Assembly: GCA_021772465.1 (NCBI GenBank)
Contig: JAJFLX010000011.1
Coordinates: forward strand, 56,944 to 120,943
Length of the DNA: 64,000 bases
Reading direction: 5' to 3'
Origin: Chlamydiota bacterium
GTDB taxonomy: Bacteria; Chlamydiota; Chlamydiia; Chlamydiales; JAAKFR01
Both the position numbers and the translations under genes were made by a program. Below, piece by piece: positions 45,706 through 55,075 of the stretch. Position 1 is the first letter of the stretch; every line of letters begins with the position of its first letter. Under the pieces are notes generated by a model. That model did not search any database and was not told the DNA's origin. It saw only the letters and a program-made list of their open reading frames with translations.

Positions 45706-46536
45706 TCAATCTCTTTCAAGGAAAAAGAACCGATCGTGTCCCGCCCAATCGGGCTCCACATGCGTCTTGTACCCCAGGGCATCAAATATTTTTTTCACAG
45801 AGCTACCCTGCCCATTACCGAGCTCCAGCCATCCTCGTCCATTGAGAGCAAGATGAGGGAGCAATTCACGAGCTATTCTCTCATAGATCGAAAGCCCGCC
45901 GATGAGAGCGAGTGGGGGTTCATGATCTCGTACTTCAGGAGATAGATCAGCATATTCATCGGAGGTAACATAAGGTGGATTGCACACGAAAAAATCACAC
46001 TGCTCGCTTTTGAAAGGTGCAAAGAGATCCCCCAGCCTATGTGAAACGTCAAACCCTATACTATTGCACTGAGCGATTTTGAGCGCAGGTTCGCTCACAT
46101 CTGAGAGCACAACCGTGAGCTCCGGCAGCTTGCTTTTTAGAGCCAAACCAATGCATCCCGATCCAGTACATAGATCCCAGAGCACTTTTCCTTTCAGCTC
46201 TTCCCCCTTTAAAGTCTGATAAATCTTATCTACCAAAATCTCGGTCTCAGGTCTTGGAATCAAGACATCGGGAGTCACTTTGAGCTTGAGATCCAAAAAC
46301 TCTACAAAGCCTGCAATGTAGGCTCTGGGTTCTCTTCGACCTCTTCTTTGAATCACAACCCGGAGGCGCTCAAGTTCCTCTTGAATAAGGGGGCGTTCAA
46401 ACTGCAAATAAAGATCGATGCGACGAAGTCCGAGAGCATCAGCGATCACCTCTTCCGCCTCACGTCTAGGCCGTTCGACCCCCTTTTCACGTAAGAAGGT
46501 CTCTGCACGGACGATGATATCGAGGAGCTGCTTCAC
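45706..46536 (-). CDS. prmC: Peptide chain release factor N5-glutamine methyltransferase
   Basis: A 276-residue SAM-dependent enzyme that methylates the GGQ glutamine of release factors. The N-terminal helical domain includes [20 protein letters not shown]. The SAM motif is [20 protein letters not shown], and the substrate motif NPPY is in [20 protein letters not shown]. Its start overlaps the prfA stop by four bases, coupling it to its substrate's gene. Confidence 0.96.
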   Translation of the reverse strand: MKQLLDIIVRAETFLREKGVERPRREAEEVIADALGLRRIDLYLQFERPLIQEELERLRVVIQRRGRREPRAYIAGFVEFLDLKLKVTPDVLIPRPETEILVDKIYQTLKGEELKGKVLWDLCTGSGCIGLALKSKLPELTVVLSDVSEPALKIAQCNSIGFDVSHRLGDLFAPFKSEQCDFFVCNPPYVTSDEYADLSPEVRDHEPPLALIGGLSIYERIARELLPHLALNGRGWLELGNGQGSSVKKIFDALGYKTHVEPDWAGHDRFFFLERD

Positions 46537-47597
46537 GAGCTGAGTTTTTCTTGATAAGAGTGTTTGACAAGAGGACCGGAAAGCATATCTAGCTCCCCCT
46601 CCATAAGCTGATCGAGGTGGTAGAGGGTGAGATTGATTCGGTGATCGGAAACGCGGTTTTGTGGAAAATTGTAGGTACGTATACGTTCGGAGCGGTCACC
46701 CGTGCCTACTTGAGAAGCGCGGGTATTCGCCTCCTCTTGTTCACGCTTTCTCCTCTGCTCATCGGCAATTTTCGCCACTAGAAGGCGCATAGCCCTCTCT
46801 TTATTTTTGTGCTGGCTGCGCTCATCTTGACAGTAGGCTACAGCGCCCGAGGGGAGGTGTGTGATTCGCACCGCAGAATCTGTTGTGTTAACGTGCTGCC
46901 CCCCCGCTCCTGAAGCGCGGTAGGTGTCGATGCGTAAATCTTTTTCATCGAGTTTCACCTCTTCCTCTTCGGTCGGCTCTAATAGGACAGCTACTGTAAT
47001 TGCAGAGGTGTGCACTCTACCTTGCGCTTCAGTTTCAGGAACGCGTTGAACGCGGTGCGTGCCACCCTCATACTGTAAAAGTCGTTTCACTTTTTCACCT
47101 GAGATCCCCATGATATACTCTTTAAACCCCCCAGCCTCAGAGGGGCTTGAGGCAAGCGTCTCGACTTTCCACCCCTTCTTCACCGCGTAGAGTTGGTACA
47201 TCCGGACACAATCACCAACAAAGAGTGCTGCCTCGTCCCCTCCAGTCCCTGCTCGAAGCTCAAGGATAACGTTCCTGTCATCATCAGGATCGGGAGGGAC
47301 GATAAGCAATTCTAAAGCCGCTTCCAACTCCGGAATCGCCGCTTGTGCGGCATCGATCTCCTCATTCAAAAGCGATTTCATCTCGGGGTCGGACTCCTCA
47401 TTGAGAAGCTCTCGATTCTCTTGGAGAGACCTGCGCACACGATCGAGCCTCTCATACGCATTTTTTACGTTGAGCAAGTAGGCGTGTTCTCGAGTGAGCT
47501 CCTTATAGCCTTTGTGATCATCGAAGACGGCGGGATCAGCAAGCGCAGCCTCCACATCAGAAAATCGATCAAGCAGCGCAAGGATCTTCTTTTCCAC
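46533..47597 (-). CDS. prfA: Peptide chain release factor 1
   Basis: A 354-residue factor ending translation at UAA and UAG. The stop-codon-reading PxT motif region is [20 protein letters not shown] (PET), and the peptidyl-transferase motif is [20 protein letters not shown] (GGQ). Full length. It lies between rpmE and prmC in the same order as in C. trachomatis, with ten bases to rpmE. Confidence 0.97.
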   Translation of the reverse strand: MEKKILALLDRFSDVEAALADPAVFDDHKGYKELTREHAYLLNVKNAYERLDRVRRSLQENRELLNEESDPEMKSLLNEEIDAAQAAIPELEAALELLIVPPDPDDDRNVILELRAGTGGDEAALFVGDCVRMYQLYAVKKGWKVETLASSPSEAGGFKEYIMGISGEKVKRLLQYEGGTHRVQRVPETEAQGRVHTSAITVAVLLEPTEEEEVKLDEKDLRIDTYRASGAGGQHVNTTDSAVRITHLPSGAVAYCQDERSQHKNKERAMRLLVAKIADEQRRKREQEEANTRASQVGTGDRSERIRTYNFPQNRVSDHRINLTLYHLDQLMEGELDMLSGPLVKHSYQEKLSS

Positions 47598-47606
47598 GAT
47601 TTGAAA

Positions 47607-47915
47607 CTACTTCTTCTTTTTAGTTGGAGTCGGCTTTTCTTTAGTCTCTGTTTTCTCAGCTTGAGGCACTGCATTTTTGCGTGCGTATTTCTTGAGGAAT
47701 TTATCGACGCGACCCTCTGAGTCGATGAACTGCTTGCTCCCTGTAAAAAACGGGTGAGAAGCCGAGGAGACAGTCACATGGTAAACAGGGTATTCTTTTC
47801 CTTCATAGGTCTCATTCGCCTCTGTTTGAATAGTCGATCCACAGACGAACTTAGTACCTGTAGAAGTATCGACAAATAGTACATCCCTGTAGGGGGGGTG
47901 AATATCTTTTTTCAT
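47607..47915 (-). CDS. rpmE: 50S ribosomal protein L31, zinc-less chlamydial form
   Basis: A 102-residue L31. [20 protein letters not shown] and [20 protein letters not shown], then [18 protein letters not shown], match the chlamydial protein as I remember it. Only one cysteine remains of the CxxC pair used for zinc in type A L31, so the protein should not bind zinc. A lysine-rich tail ([11 protein letters not shown]) extends the C-terminus. First gene of the leftward prfA-prmC group. Confidence 0.94.
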   Translation of the reverse strand: MKKDIHPPYRDVLFVDTSTGTKFVCGSTIQTEANETYEGKEYPVYHVTVSSASHPFFTGSKQFIDSEGRVDKFLKKYARKNAVPQAEKTETKEKPTPTKKKK

Positions 47916-48009
47916 ATAGTGTTCTCCATCTTCTATTGATTGCCGGCAAATTTACCCTGAATTTGGGAAAAAAACAAGAAAAAATATCTAGGATTTGTAT
48001 ACTTGGGAC

Positions 48010-48798
48010 GTGCGCTACCTTTTTTTCCTTATCCTCTTTTTTTCATTTGCGGCGAGCAGCGCTGAAGAACTTTTCCTCAAAGAGAAACTAGCCGAGGCCG
48101 AGGCCGGTAGCTGGATGGTGCTGCAGCAGAAAAAAAATTTTACTTTGATTCACATTTATGAGCGCACGTCCGATAAGATTATCCTTGAGGAGGTGAGCAT
48201 TCCACTAGCTAGTTTTCAGCGCCAACGCACCTCATGGAAGTGTTGGTTTGAAAGTGGAGCTTTGGGCCATACCTCTTGGATGCTCTCTCAAATAGATTTA
48301 CAAACAGCTCGTTTCGAACAGTCCTACAGCTTCACTCAAAAAAAGTGGGTTGACCTCTCACAGTCAGACACCTTTCTCACCACCCTTCTCAACCTCCCTT
48401 TTCGACCTGTTCCTGAGAAAAGAAGACGCAGGCTAGGTGCTGGGTCCCTCCGCGGCCAGCGCCCTCTTTGGCAGCCCCGCCTCGTCGTAGAGGGCCAGCA
48501 AATTGAGGGGGTCTCTTTTACCTCATGGATCGCAAAATGGCCAGCTGATGGATCTGATCTGGCGCGTAAACATCTTGAGATTTACATTCCTGAATCACAA
48601 AATCAAGCGACTTATCCCTCTTACTTCCCCTACTGGATCGAAGTCGATAATTGCATCGGAAATGCACGCGTTCGGGTTGTGGATTCGGGATTAAATGCCC
48701 GTTCACCTAAAACAAATCTACCCACCTCTTGGCTCGATACTCCCCTCCTTCCCGAGAACAAACACGAACTTGTAAACAAACTTACGCACAGACCTTAA
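48010..48798 (+). CDS. Exported chlamydial hypothetical protein
   Basis: A 262-residue protein with an N-terminal signal-type helix (YLFFLILFFSFAASSAEELF). The mature part is beta-rich with many Trp residues (RTSWKCWFESGALGHTSWML, YFPYWIEVDNCIGNARVRVV). The last part ends in short Pro/Leu-rich sequence. It occupies the slot between rpmE and lepB that an unnamed gene (CT021) holds in C. trachomatis. GTG 48010 lies just after a TATACT box; an in-frame TTG at 47995 is the alternative. Function unknown. Confidence 0.7.
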   Translation: MRYLFFLILFFSFAASSAEELFLKEKLAEAEAGSWMVLQQKKNFTLIHIYERTSDKIILEEVSIPLASFQRQRTSWKCWFESGALGHTSWMLSQIDLQTARFEQSYSFTQKKWVDLSQSDTFLTTLLNLPFRPVPEKRRRRLGAGSLRGQRPLWQPRLVVEGQQIEGVSFTSWIAKWPADGSDLARKHLEIYIPESQNQATYPSYFPYWIEVDNCIGNARVRVVDSGLNARSPKTNLPTSWLDTPLLPENKHELVNKLTHRP

Positions 48799-48871
48799 CA
48801 CTTTCAAAACTATAAACATTAATGGCTTGTGCAAGATTGTTGAGAATTTCATAGATAATACCAACAATCTA

Positions 48872-48900
48872 TTGACAAATTTTCCACACTTTTCTTTGTA
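48872..48900 (+). promoter_or_regulatory. Possible lepB promoter
   Basis: A consensus -35 TTGACA at 48872-48877 is followed after 17 bp by a weak TTTGTA. The 137-bp gap between the two genes also has a 7-bp inverted pair (ATTGTTG ... CAACAAT). The -10 is poor, so confidence is limited. Confidence 0.3.
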
Positions 48901-48935
48901 GCAATTTTATATGGAAGTTCCTACACTTCGCTACG

Positions 48936-50846
48936 ATGTTCCTACGCAAAACCCGCAAGATTTTAGAAAAGGGTGTTCGACTTCTCAAGAAGAGAGGCGC
49001 GCAACTTACAGAGCGTGATCGACTCGAATTTGAAGCCGATCTAAGAGCTCTTGATAAAGCTCTTCTCTCTCAAGACAAAAACGAGGCGCGCCGCACCGGG
49101 CTGCGTGTCCAATCTTTTTGCAAAACCCATTTTCCCAAAAGAGCTCTCGACCATGCCAAAGAGGTCGTCTACGCCCTAACTTTTGCGCTCGTCGTCGCTT
49201 TTTTTATCAGACAATTTTGGTTTGAGCTCTATCAAGTTCCTACTGGCTCGATGCGCCCTACAATTGAAGAGAAAGACCGTCTTGTCGTGTCGAGAACTAC
49301 TTTTGGACTTAAAATTCCTTTTATCACTCCCTCCCTATTTTTTCATGAAACTCTCATCAAACGTGCTGGAATTATCGTATTTACGACGCTGGGGATGGAC
49401 GTCCCTGATAAAGACATGCTCTATTTTGGTCTATTTCCCGGAAAAAAACGGTTCGTAAAGCGAGCTATTGGAAAGCCGGGAGATACCCTCTACTTCTATG
49501 GGGGGCGAGTCTATGGAATTGACAGAGAGGGGAACCCGATTAGCGAGCTCGCCTCTCCTTCCTTTTTGGAAGAGAATAGGATCAAAAACATCGAACACGT
49601 CCCTTATATTCATTTTGATGGGAAAACAGAGGTAAGCCGACCCCTCTCGCATCGAATCTACAGCGAGGTGACTCTAAAACAGATGAATCTCCCCTTAGGA
49701 AAGATGGAGTTGAATCCAGAGGGAGAGATCGAAGGGAAGTTTTTCAATGGCAAAGAGTGGGTAAAAGACAACCCCAACGCCCTCAAAGCATCTCATGATC
49801 ACCCTGTGAGCTACAGCGAACTTTTTGGCATAGGAAACTACGCAATGGCCCGCCTGCTTACGAAAGAGCAAGCGATTGTCTTTTATGGTGAGGTTCCAAA
49901 AGATAGCGAAACCCCTCTCTATCTAGAGCTTCACCACACACCGAATCTAACTTTTCCAAAGCCTGAGATGCGTCAAGGCCACGAAGGGCGTATCCATCCG
50001 ATGATTACCCCTTCATCCACACTAATCCCCCTCTCCACAAAGCATCTTGACGCCCTGCTCGATCAAATGACAACCAGCCGCTTCTATGTTAAACAAGGGA
50101 AGGCATACCGCTACATTCAAGGAGGTAAGCGGCCTCAAAGAGTGGAGTATGATCCCCCCTTTCCTGGTGTCCCCGATGGGTGTTATGAGTTTGAAAAAGG
50201 AACGCTCTATAAAATCCACCTCGGAGGCATCCGCACAAAGCCGAGCGCTAGCCACTCTCTTTACAGCAAAAGCTCTGAGAATATTCAAAAGCTTTTCAAC
50301 CTCGGGCTTCAATTCAACCGGGTCTTTGATCCCGTTGCACCCTATCAACCTTATGTTCCTCAACGTTTTGCATACTATCGCGATGGAGATCTGAGGGTTA
50401 TGGATGCCCCTATTCTCAAAAAACATGATCCCGTTCTTGTTCGCTTCATTCAAAATGAAATTGAAAAAGAGCAGGCCTCTTCGCGTGAGGCTCCCTACAT
50501 CGCTTTTATCGACCGTGGCCCCCCTCTTAAAAATGGTGAGCTCGTTGAAGAGTTCATCGAAGCCTTCGGCTTGCATATTCCCGATGATGGAGTGCTCGCA
50601 CTAGGAGACAACTACGCCATGAGCTCTGACAGTCGCGATTTTGGGTTTGTGCCCACCAAAAATTTGCTCGGATCTCCCTCATTTATTTTTTGGCCTCCAA
50701 CGGGGCGCTTAGGTCCTCTAGCACAGCCTCCCTACCCCTGGATCACTCCCCAAAACATCCTTGTTGCGATCGTGGTGGTATGTATCGCTTTGATCTGCTT
50801 TTTGTATGCTCGTAAGCGAAATCAAAAATCGCTCTTTGACGATTAG
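48936..50846 (+). CDS. lepB: Signal peptidase I, large chlamydial form
   Basis: A 636-residue inner-membrane serine protease that removes signal peptides. After a long basic N-terminus and one membrane helix (YALTFALVVAFFIRQFWFEL), the catalytic Ser105 lies in LYQVPTGSMRPTIEEKDRLV. The Lys base is in GKKRFVKRAIGKPGDTLYFY. Box E near the C-terminus is VLALGDNYAMSSDSRDFGFV. Between boxes D and E about 350 residues are inserted, as in chlamydial LepB; ordinary enzymes have 200-330 residues in all. A C-terminal membrane helix (VAIVVVCIALICFLYARKR) is also present. Confidence 0.95.
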   Translation: MFLRKTRKILEKGVRLLKKRGAQLTERDRLEFEADLRALDKALLSQDKNEARRTGLRVQSFCKTHFPKRALDHAKEVVYALTFALVVAFFIRQFWFELYQVPTGSMRPTIEEKDRLVVSRTTFGLKIPFITPSLFFHETLIKRAGIIVFTTLGMDVPDKDMLYFGLFPGKKRFVKRAIGKPGDTLYFYGGRVYGIDREGNPISELASPSFLEENRIKNIEHVPYIHFDGKTEVSRPLSHRIYSEVTLKQMNLPLGKMELNPEGEIEGKFFNGKEWVKDNPNALKASHDHPVSYSELFGIGNYAMARLLTKEQAIVFYGEVPKDSETPLYLELHHTPNLTFPKPEMRQGHEGRIHPMITPSSTLIPLSTKHLDALLDQMTTSRFYVKQGKAYRYIQGGKRPQRVEYDPPFPGVPDGCYEFEKGTLYKIHLGGIRTKPSASHSLYSKSSENIQKLFNLGLQFNRVFDPVAPYQPYVPQRFAYYRDGDLRVMDAPILKKHDPVLVRFIQNEIEKEQASSREAPYIAFIDRGPPLKNGELVEEFIEAFGLHIPDDGVLALGDNYAMSSDSRDFGFVPTKNLLGSPSFIFWPPTGRLGPLAQPPYPWITPQNILVAIVVVCIALICFLYARKRNQKSLFDD

Positions 50847-50861
50847 TCCTGCCGAGGAATT

Positions 50862-53800
50862 CTAGATTTTTTCGATGAAAATGGCAGCCGGCTCGCCGTT
50901 GATATCCCACTGAGTGCTTTCAGGGGTGTACTCCTGTTTGATCTCAACTGCGAGCACCTCTTCTTGAAGATAATCTCTCCAAATAAGCAGGGCCTTCTTT
51001 ATTCGCTCAGAAGCTCCGAGGTGAATCCGAATCCGATCGGTTACTTCAAAACCGGCTTGCCGCCTCATGGTATTGATCTTATTGACCAGCTCGCGAGCAA
51101 TCCCCTCTAAAAGCAGCTCTTCACTCAATTCAGTATCAAGGGCAAGTGTGATCTCGCCAGCGTTCACTGCAACCCACCCTTCGTGCACCTGACGGGTGAT
51201 CTCAACATCATCTTGGGTGAGCACGAAAGACTCCCCTCCAAATGAGACCTGCTGAGAGCGCCCTTCTAATAGCGAGGTGATCGATTCTTGATCGAGCCCT
51301 TCGATAAAGAGTTGCGTTTCTCTCATGTGTTTGCCCACTTTTTTTCCAAGGATGCGGAAGTTCGGCTTGATGGAGAGTTTCACAAATTCGCGGCTCTCTT
51401 TGTGGAAGAGCACTCGCTTCACATTCAGCTCGCCAGCAATCAAGTGCTCTTGGTGCTGAAGAAATTGCATCACTTGCTCATTTCCGCAGACAATATGAGC
51501 CGCTGGGAGCGGCTGCCTTACTTTTAATTTGTGTTCTTTGCGAAGAGAGTGACCCAAACTCACAGCAATTTGAAGCTTGTCCATCCCCTCCTCCAGCACG
51601 AGGTCTCGACTCTCAGGGTGGTACTCAGGGTAATCACACAAATGAACAGATTGAGGCATCGAATCTGAGCGGAGATTCTGATAGATAGCCTCACTTAAAA
51701 AAGGAACAAAAGGGGCCGCTACTTTGCAGAGCTCAATCAATACAAAGTGCAATGTTTCAAAAGCTTGCCTTCGGTCTGGGGTATCTTCGTCTGACCAAAA
51801 CCGTCGCCTACTGCGACGTATGTACCAGTTGGTGAGCTCATCGATGAAGCCTACGAAAGGCTCTACTGCTTGACTTAAGTCATACTCATCCATCCCCTTT
51901 TCAACTTGATGTATGAGTTTGTTCAGCTGAGAGATAATCCAACGATCGATGACAGCTTCTGGCAAACAGCGATGCGGCGAAGGATTCCAGTTGTAGATGC
52001 GTGCGTAGGTGATAAAAAAGGCATGTGCATTCCAAAAAGGGATCAAAATTTGGCGAAGCACCAACTCAACGCCTCGCTCTTCAAAGCGCAAGTCATCGGC
52101 TTTCACAGCAGGGCTGTGTAGCATGTAGAGACGAACCGCATCAGCCCCGTACTTATCAACGACGAGATCGGGCTCCGGGTAGTTTTTGAGCCGCTTTGAC
52201 ATCTTATTCCCATCTTCTGCGAGTAAGATTCCATTCGCGATCACATTTTTATACGCAGGTTGATCAAAAAGAGCGACAGAGAGGACCATCAGGGTATAAA
52301 ACCACCCCCTTGTCTGATCAACCCCTTCTGCAATAAAATCCGCGGGGAAGCCAGCTTTTGTACTGTCAACGTTTTCAAAGGGGTAGTGGTTTTGGGCGTA
52401 GGGCATAGAGCCCGCATCAAACCAGCAGTCGAACACCTCTTTGATTCGATGGTAACGTTTGCCCTCTTTTTCAAAAGTGATTGAGTCTACAAAGTGGCGG
52501 TGAAGATCCTCTACTTTCTGCCCCGAGAGTTCTTCTAACTCAGATACACTCCCAATGACATGAATATCCCCCTCTTCGCTCTGCCAAATCGGGATGGGGG
52601 TCCCCCAGTAGCGGTTCCGACTTATAGCCCAATCGCGAGCTCCTTCGAGCCACTTTCCAAAGCGCCCCTCCTTGAGGTGACCCGGCACCCAGTGCACCTG
52701 CTCGTTGGCATTAATCAATTGCTCCTTGATTTTATCAACACTTAGAAACCACGTACTCACTGCCTTGTAAATCAAAGGTGTATCTGACCTCCAACAGAAA
52801 GGGTAGCGGTGGTGCAATGTACCCCGATAAAAAAGTCGGCCTCGCTCCTTTAAACGTCTGATAATATCTTTATCCGCATCCTTGACAAACTGCCCTTGAT
52901 ATTCGGGCACTTCGTGAGTAAAGCGTCCATTGTTATCAACGGGGCAAACGAGAGGAATGCCTGCCTTTTGGCACGCGTAGAAATCGACTTCACCAAATGC
53001 GGGCGCGGTGTGGACTATTCCCGTTCCTTCATCTGTGGAGACAAAATCATCTGCAATAACTCGGAAAGCGCCTTCTAAGTCAGCAAAATAGGAAAAAAAG
53101 GGCTCGTAGGTGCGTCCAACTAGCGCATCTCCTTTAAAGCTCTCTATAATTTTTGCCTCTTTTAACCAACGCTCTTTGGTGTCAGCAGCTAAGATGTAGT
53201 GATTTCCTTCATGGGCTACTTTCACATACTCGATCTCTTTTCCAACCGTGGCGGCCATATTCGAGATTAATGTCCAAGGAGTGGTAGTCCAAACGAGTAG
53301 CGATGTATCGGGCTCATCACTTAGGGGGAGGGAGACGACAACTGAGGGGTCATCGACCTCTTTGTAGTTGTCAGTCGCTTCAAAGTTAGAAAGGGGCGTT
53401 CCCAATTTTGCAGAAAAGGGCATCACCTTGTACCCTTCATAGATCAACCCTTTTTCGTAGACCTGCTTAAATACCCACCAGACCGACTCCATAAAAGAAG
53501 GGTCCATGGTTTTCCATGTCTTTGAAAAATCGACCCACCGGCCAAACCGCTCCACTTTATCTCTCCATTCATCGGAGTAGCGGAGTACAATTTTTCGACA
53601 CTCCTCATTGAACCGATCGATCCCAAAGGCTTCGATTGAAGGGGCGCCTGAGAGTGAAAATTTCTTCTCAATCTCGTTTTCTACTGGAAGGCCGTGACAA
53701 TCCCAGCCAAAACGGCGGGGCACATAGAACCCCTTCATCGTTTTGTAGCGAGGAACAACATCTTTGATTGTTCCGGCGAGCAAATGCCCATAATGGGGCA

Positions 53801-53996
53801 GACCGGTGGCAAAGGGGGGGCCATCATAAAAAGAGAAGGGAGCTGCCCCCTCTCTTCGCGCCAACGACTGCGCAAATATCTCAGATTCTTTCCAGAACCG
53901 TAAAATACGCTCTTCGCGGGCTCCAAACGTCTCGTCTTCGATCTCATCAAACATTGGAAAGGTAGGATAGGGAATTTTTGTGTAAAAGTCTATCAT
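50862..53996 (-). CDS. ileS: Isoleucyl-tRNA synthetase
   Basis: A 1044-residue class Ia synthetase of the eukaryotic-like (type 2, mupirocin-tolerant) length group. HIGH is GLPHYGHLLAGTIKDVVPRY and KMSKS is AEDGNKMSKRLKNYPEPD. The editing domain contains the TTPWTLISNMAA and DEGTGIVHTAPAFGEVDFYA motifs, and the anticodon-binding domain follows. Convergent with lepB (15 bases) and divergent from the SpoA gene at 54013 with only 16 bases between starts. Confidence 0.97.
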   Translation of the reverse strand: MIDFYTKIPYPTFPMFDEIEDETFGAREERILRFWKESEIFAQSLARREGAAPFSFYDGPPFATGLPHYGHLLAGTIKDVVPRYKTMKGFYVPRRFGWDCHGLPVENEIEKKFSLSGAPSIEAFGIDRFNEECRKIVLRYSDEWRDKVERFGRWVDFSKTWKTMDPSFMESVWWVFKQVYEKGLIYEGYKVMPFSAKLGTPLSNFEATDNYKEVDDPSVVVSLPLSDEPDTSLLVWTTTPWTLISNMAATVGKEIEYVKVAHEGNHYILAADTKERWLKEAKIIESFKGDALVGRTYEPFFSYFADLEGAFRVIADDFVSTDEGTGIVHTAPAFGEVDFYACQKAGIPLVCPVDNNGRFTHEVPEYQGQFVKDADKDIIRRLKERGRLFYRGTLHHRYPFCWRSDTPLIYKAVSTWFLSVDKIKEQLINANEQVHWVPGHLKEGRFGKWLEGARDWAISRNRYWGTPIPIWQSEEGDIHVIGSVSELEELSGQKVEDLHRHFVDSITFEKEGKRYHRIKEVFDCWFDAGSMPYAQNHYPFENVDSTKAGFPADFIAEGVDQTRGWFYTLMVLSVALFDQPAYKNVIANGILLAEDGNKMSKRLKNYPEPDLVVDKYGADAVRLYMLHSPAVKADDLRFEERGVELVLRQILIPFWNAHAFFITYARIYNWNPSPHRCLPEAVIDRWIISQLNKLIHQVEKGMDEYDLSQAVEPFVGFIDELTNWYIRRSRRRFWSDEDTPDRRQAFETLHFVLIELCKVAAPFVPFLSEAIYQNLRSDSMPQSVHLCDYPEYHPESRDLVLEEGMDKLQIAVSLGHSLRKEHKLKVRQPLPAAHIVCGNEQVMQFLQHQEHLIAGELNVKRVLFHKESREFVKLSIKPNFRILGKKVGKHMRETQLFIEGLDQESITSLLEGRSQQVSFGGESFVLTQDDVEITRQVHEGWVAVNAGEITLALDTELSEELLLEGIARELVNKINTMRRQAGFEVTDRIRIHLGASERIKKALLIWRDYLQEEVLAVEIKQEYTPESTQWDINGEPAAIFIEKI

Positions 53997-54012
53997 CGGC
54001 TAGGATGGCGCT

Positions 54013-54237
54013 ATGGAGCTAAAGCACCTCCCCTTGAATTTGCAGGTCTTGGTCGGCTCGACAGAGCTCCCATTGACAGCCTATCACGACCTCCAAGTGG
54101 GCGATATCGTCCTTTTAGAGCAGCCTTTGGCTAACCCCCTCACCGTCTCTGTTCAAGATGAGCCCCTCTTTAGGGGAAGTGTGGGGTTTTGTGAAACAAA
54201 AAAAGCAGTGAGAATCGATGAACGAATTTACAACTGA
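54013..54237 (+). CDS. Stand-alone SpoA-domain protein (FliN/SctQ-like)
   Basis: A 74-residue protein that is nothing but one SpoA domain: LPLNLQVLVGSTELPLTAYH, DLQVGDIVLLEQPLANPLTV and LFRGSVGFCETKKAVRIDER follow the family pattern (v.v.lG...l.l..l..L..GdvI.L..p.......G....G.....g...v.I). SpoA domains build the cytoplasmic C-ring or sorting platform of flagella and type III secretion. AGGA precedes the ATG. It overlaps the next SpoA gene by 20 bases. The N-terminal region of FliM or SctQ is absent. Confidence 0.75.
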   Translation: MELKHLPLNLQVLVGSTELPLTAYHDLQVGDIVLLEQPLANPLTVSVQDEPLFRGSVGFCETKKAVRIDERIYN

Positions 54238-54619
54238 GGAGATTGAAGGGATTGTTCGGGCCATGTCTCAAGAGGCGCCTGAAAAGGGACAAATCCCTCT
54301 CCTTCCTCCTGGGAGCTACTCCCCTCCTGCTCGGGTCGCTTTTACCCCGATTGAGGGGGAGAAACCTCGCCCTCTAGAGGAGCCAGAACTCAGCGATTTT
54401 GCCGCTCTTAAGGCCCATATTGAGGTCGTTTACGGCAGAGCCCGGATCCCGCTAGCAACGCTTGCTTCTCTCGAAAAGGGGTCTCTACTCCCTCTCGATG
54501 AGCTCTGCGACGATTTGGTGGAAATCTACGCCAATGGCTCCCTTATTGGCCGCGGGGAGCTGGTATCTGTTGAGGGCAAGTATGGGGTCAAGATTGTCAC
54601 CTTTACAAAAAATCCTTAA
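54218..54619 (+). CDS. SpoA-domain protein with a Pro/Glu-rich N-terminus (FliN-like)
   Basis: A 133-residue protein. Residues 1-60 are acidic and proline-rich (IPLLPPGSYSPPARVAFTPI). Residues 65-130 form a SpoA domain: LKAHIEVVYGRARIPLATLA, LLPLDELCDDLVEIYANGSL and IGRGELVSVEGKYGVKIVTF, with the G-R-G-E-x-V turn of FliN. The overlap with the preceding SpoA gene suggests a pair that assembles together, like the SpoA-SpoA units of SctQ/FliM-FliN. The ssrA -35 box lies over its stop codon. Confidence 0.78.
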   Translation: MNEFTTEEIEGIVRAMSQEAPEKGQIPLLPPGSYSPPARVAFTPIEGEKPRPLEEPELSDFAALKAHIEVVYGRARIPLATLASLEKGSLLPLDELCDDLVEIYANGSLIGRGELVSVEGKYGVKIVTFTKNP

Positions 54620-54645
54620 CCTTTTACCCTTCCGGGTGTTATAAT
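54616..54645 (+). promoter_or_regulatory. ssrA promoter
   Basis: TTAACC (54616-54621), 18 bp, and a consensus TATAAT (54640-54645). The 5' G of mature tmRNA at 54652 lies seven bases after the -10, so the primary transcript would begin at or near the mature end. Confidence 0.65.
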
Positions 54646-54651
54646 ATAGTT

Positions 54652-55075
54652 GGGGGTGTAAAGGTTTCGACTTAGAAATGAAATAGGGATCGCATGCGGA
54701 GGAGATCGGTTGGCCTCCTAAAAAAACCGATAAAAACACAAATGCTAACGATAACTTCGTAGCGGGTAGCAACACTGAAACGCTTGACTTCGGTCCTGCT
54801 GTTCTTGGTGCTGCTGCCTAAGTTGCTTCCCTAGACTTAACCGTTTAGGGAGCCCGGCTCTTTGAAATTGGACCGGGGGTTTCAAAAGGGCCGTCATACA
54901 CTCGGTGTGGGCCTCTATCCGCTGGCTACTAGGGTAGAGGACTTCCGAGATGAAATGAAGCCACTTAGTCCTTTAGGGGTGTCCAACTTAGGGACTAAGC
55001 AATGATTGGACACTAAGCATGTAGGGGTTCGTATGGAGTTTGCTAAGGACGAGAGTTCGATTCTCTCCACCTCCA
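54652..55075 (+). ncRNA. ssrA: tmRNA
   Basis: Rescues stalled ribosomes by tagging proteins for degradation. The 5' end GGGGGTGTAAAGGTTTCGAC and the 3' end with its T arm and CACCTCC pair to form the tRNA-like domain; discriminator A at 55075; CCA is not encoded. The tag frame starts with GCT at 54744 and ends at TAA 54819-54821, giving a 25-residue peptide that begins ANDNFVAGSN and ends VLGAAA. Pseudoknot-forming GC-rich repeats follow. The 3' end overlaps the last codons of the recombinase on the other strand. Confidence 0.96.
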
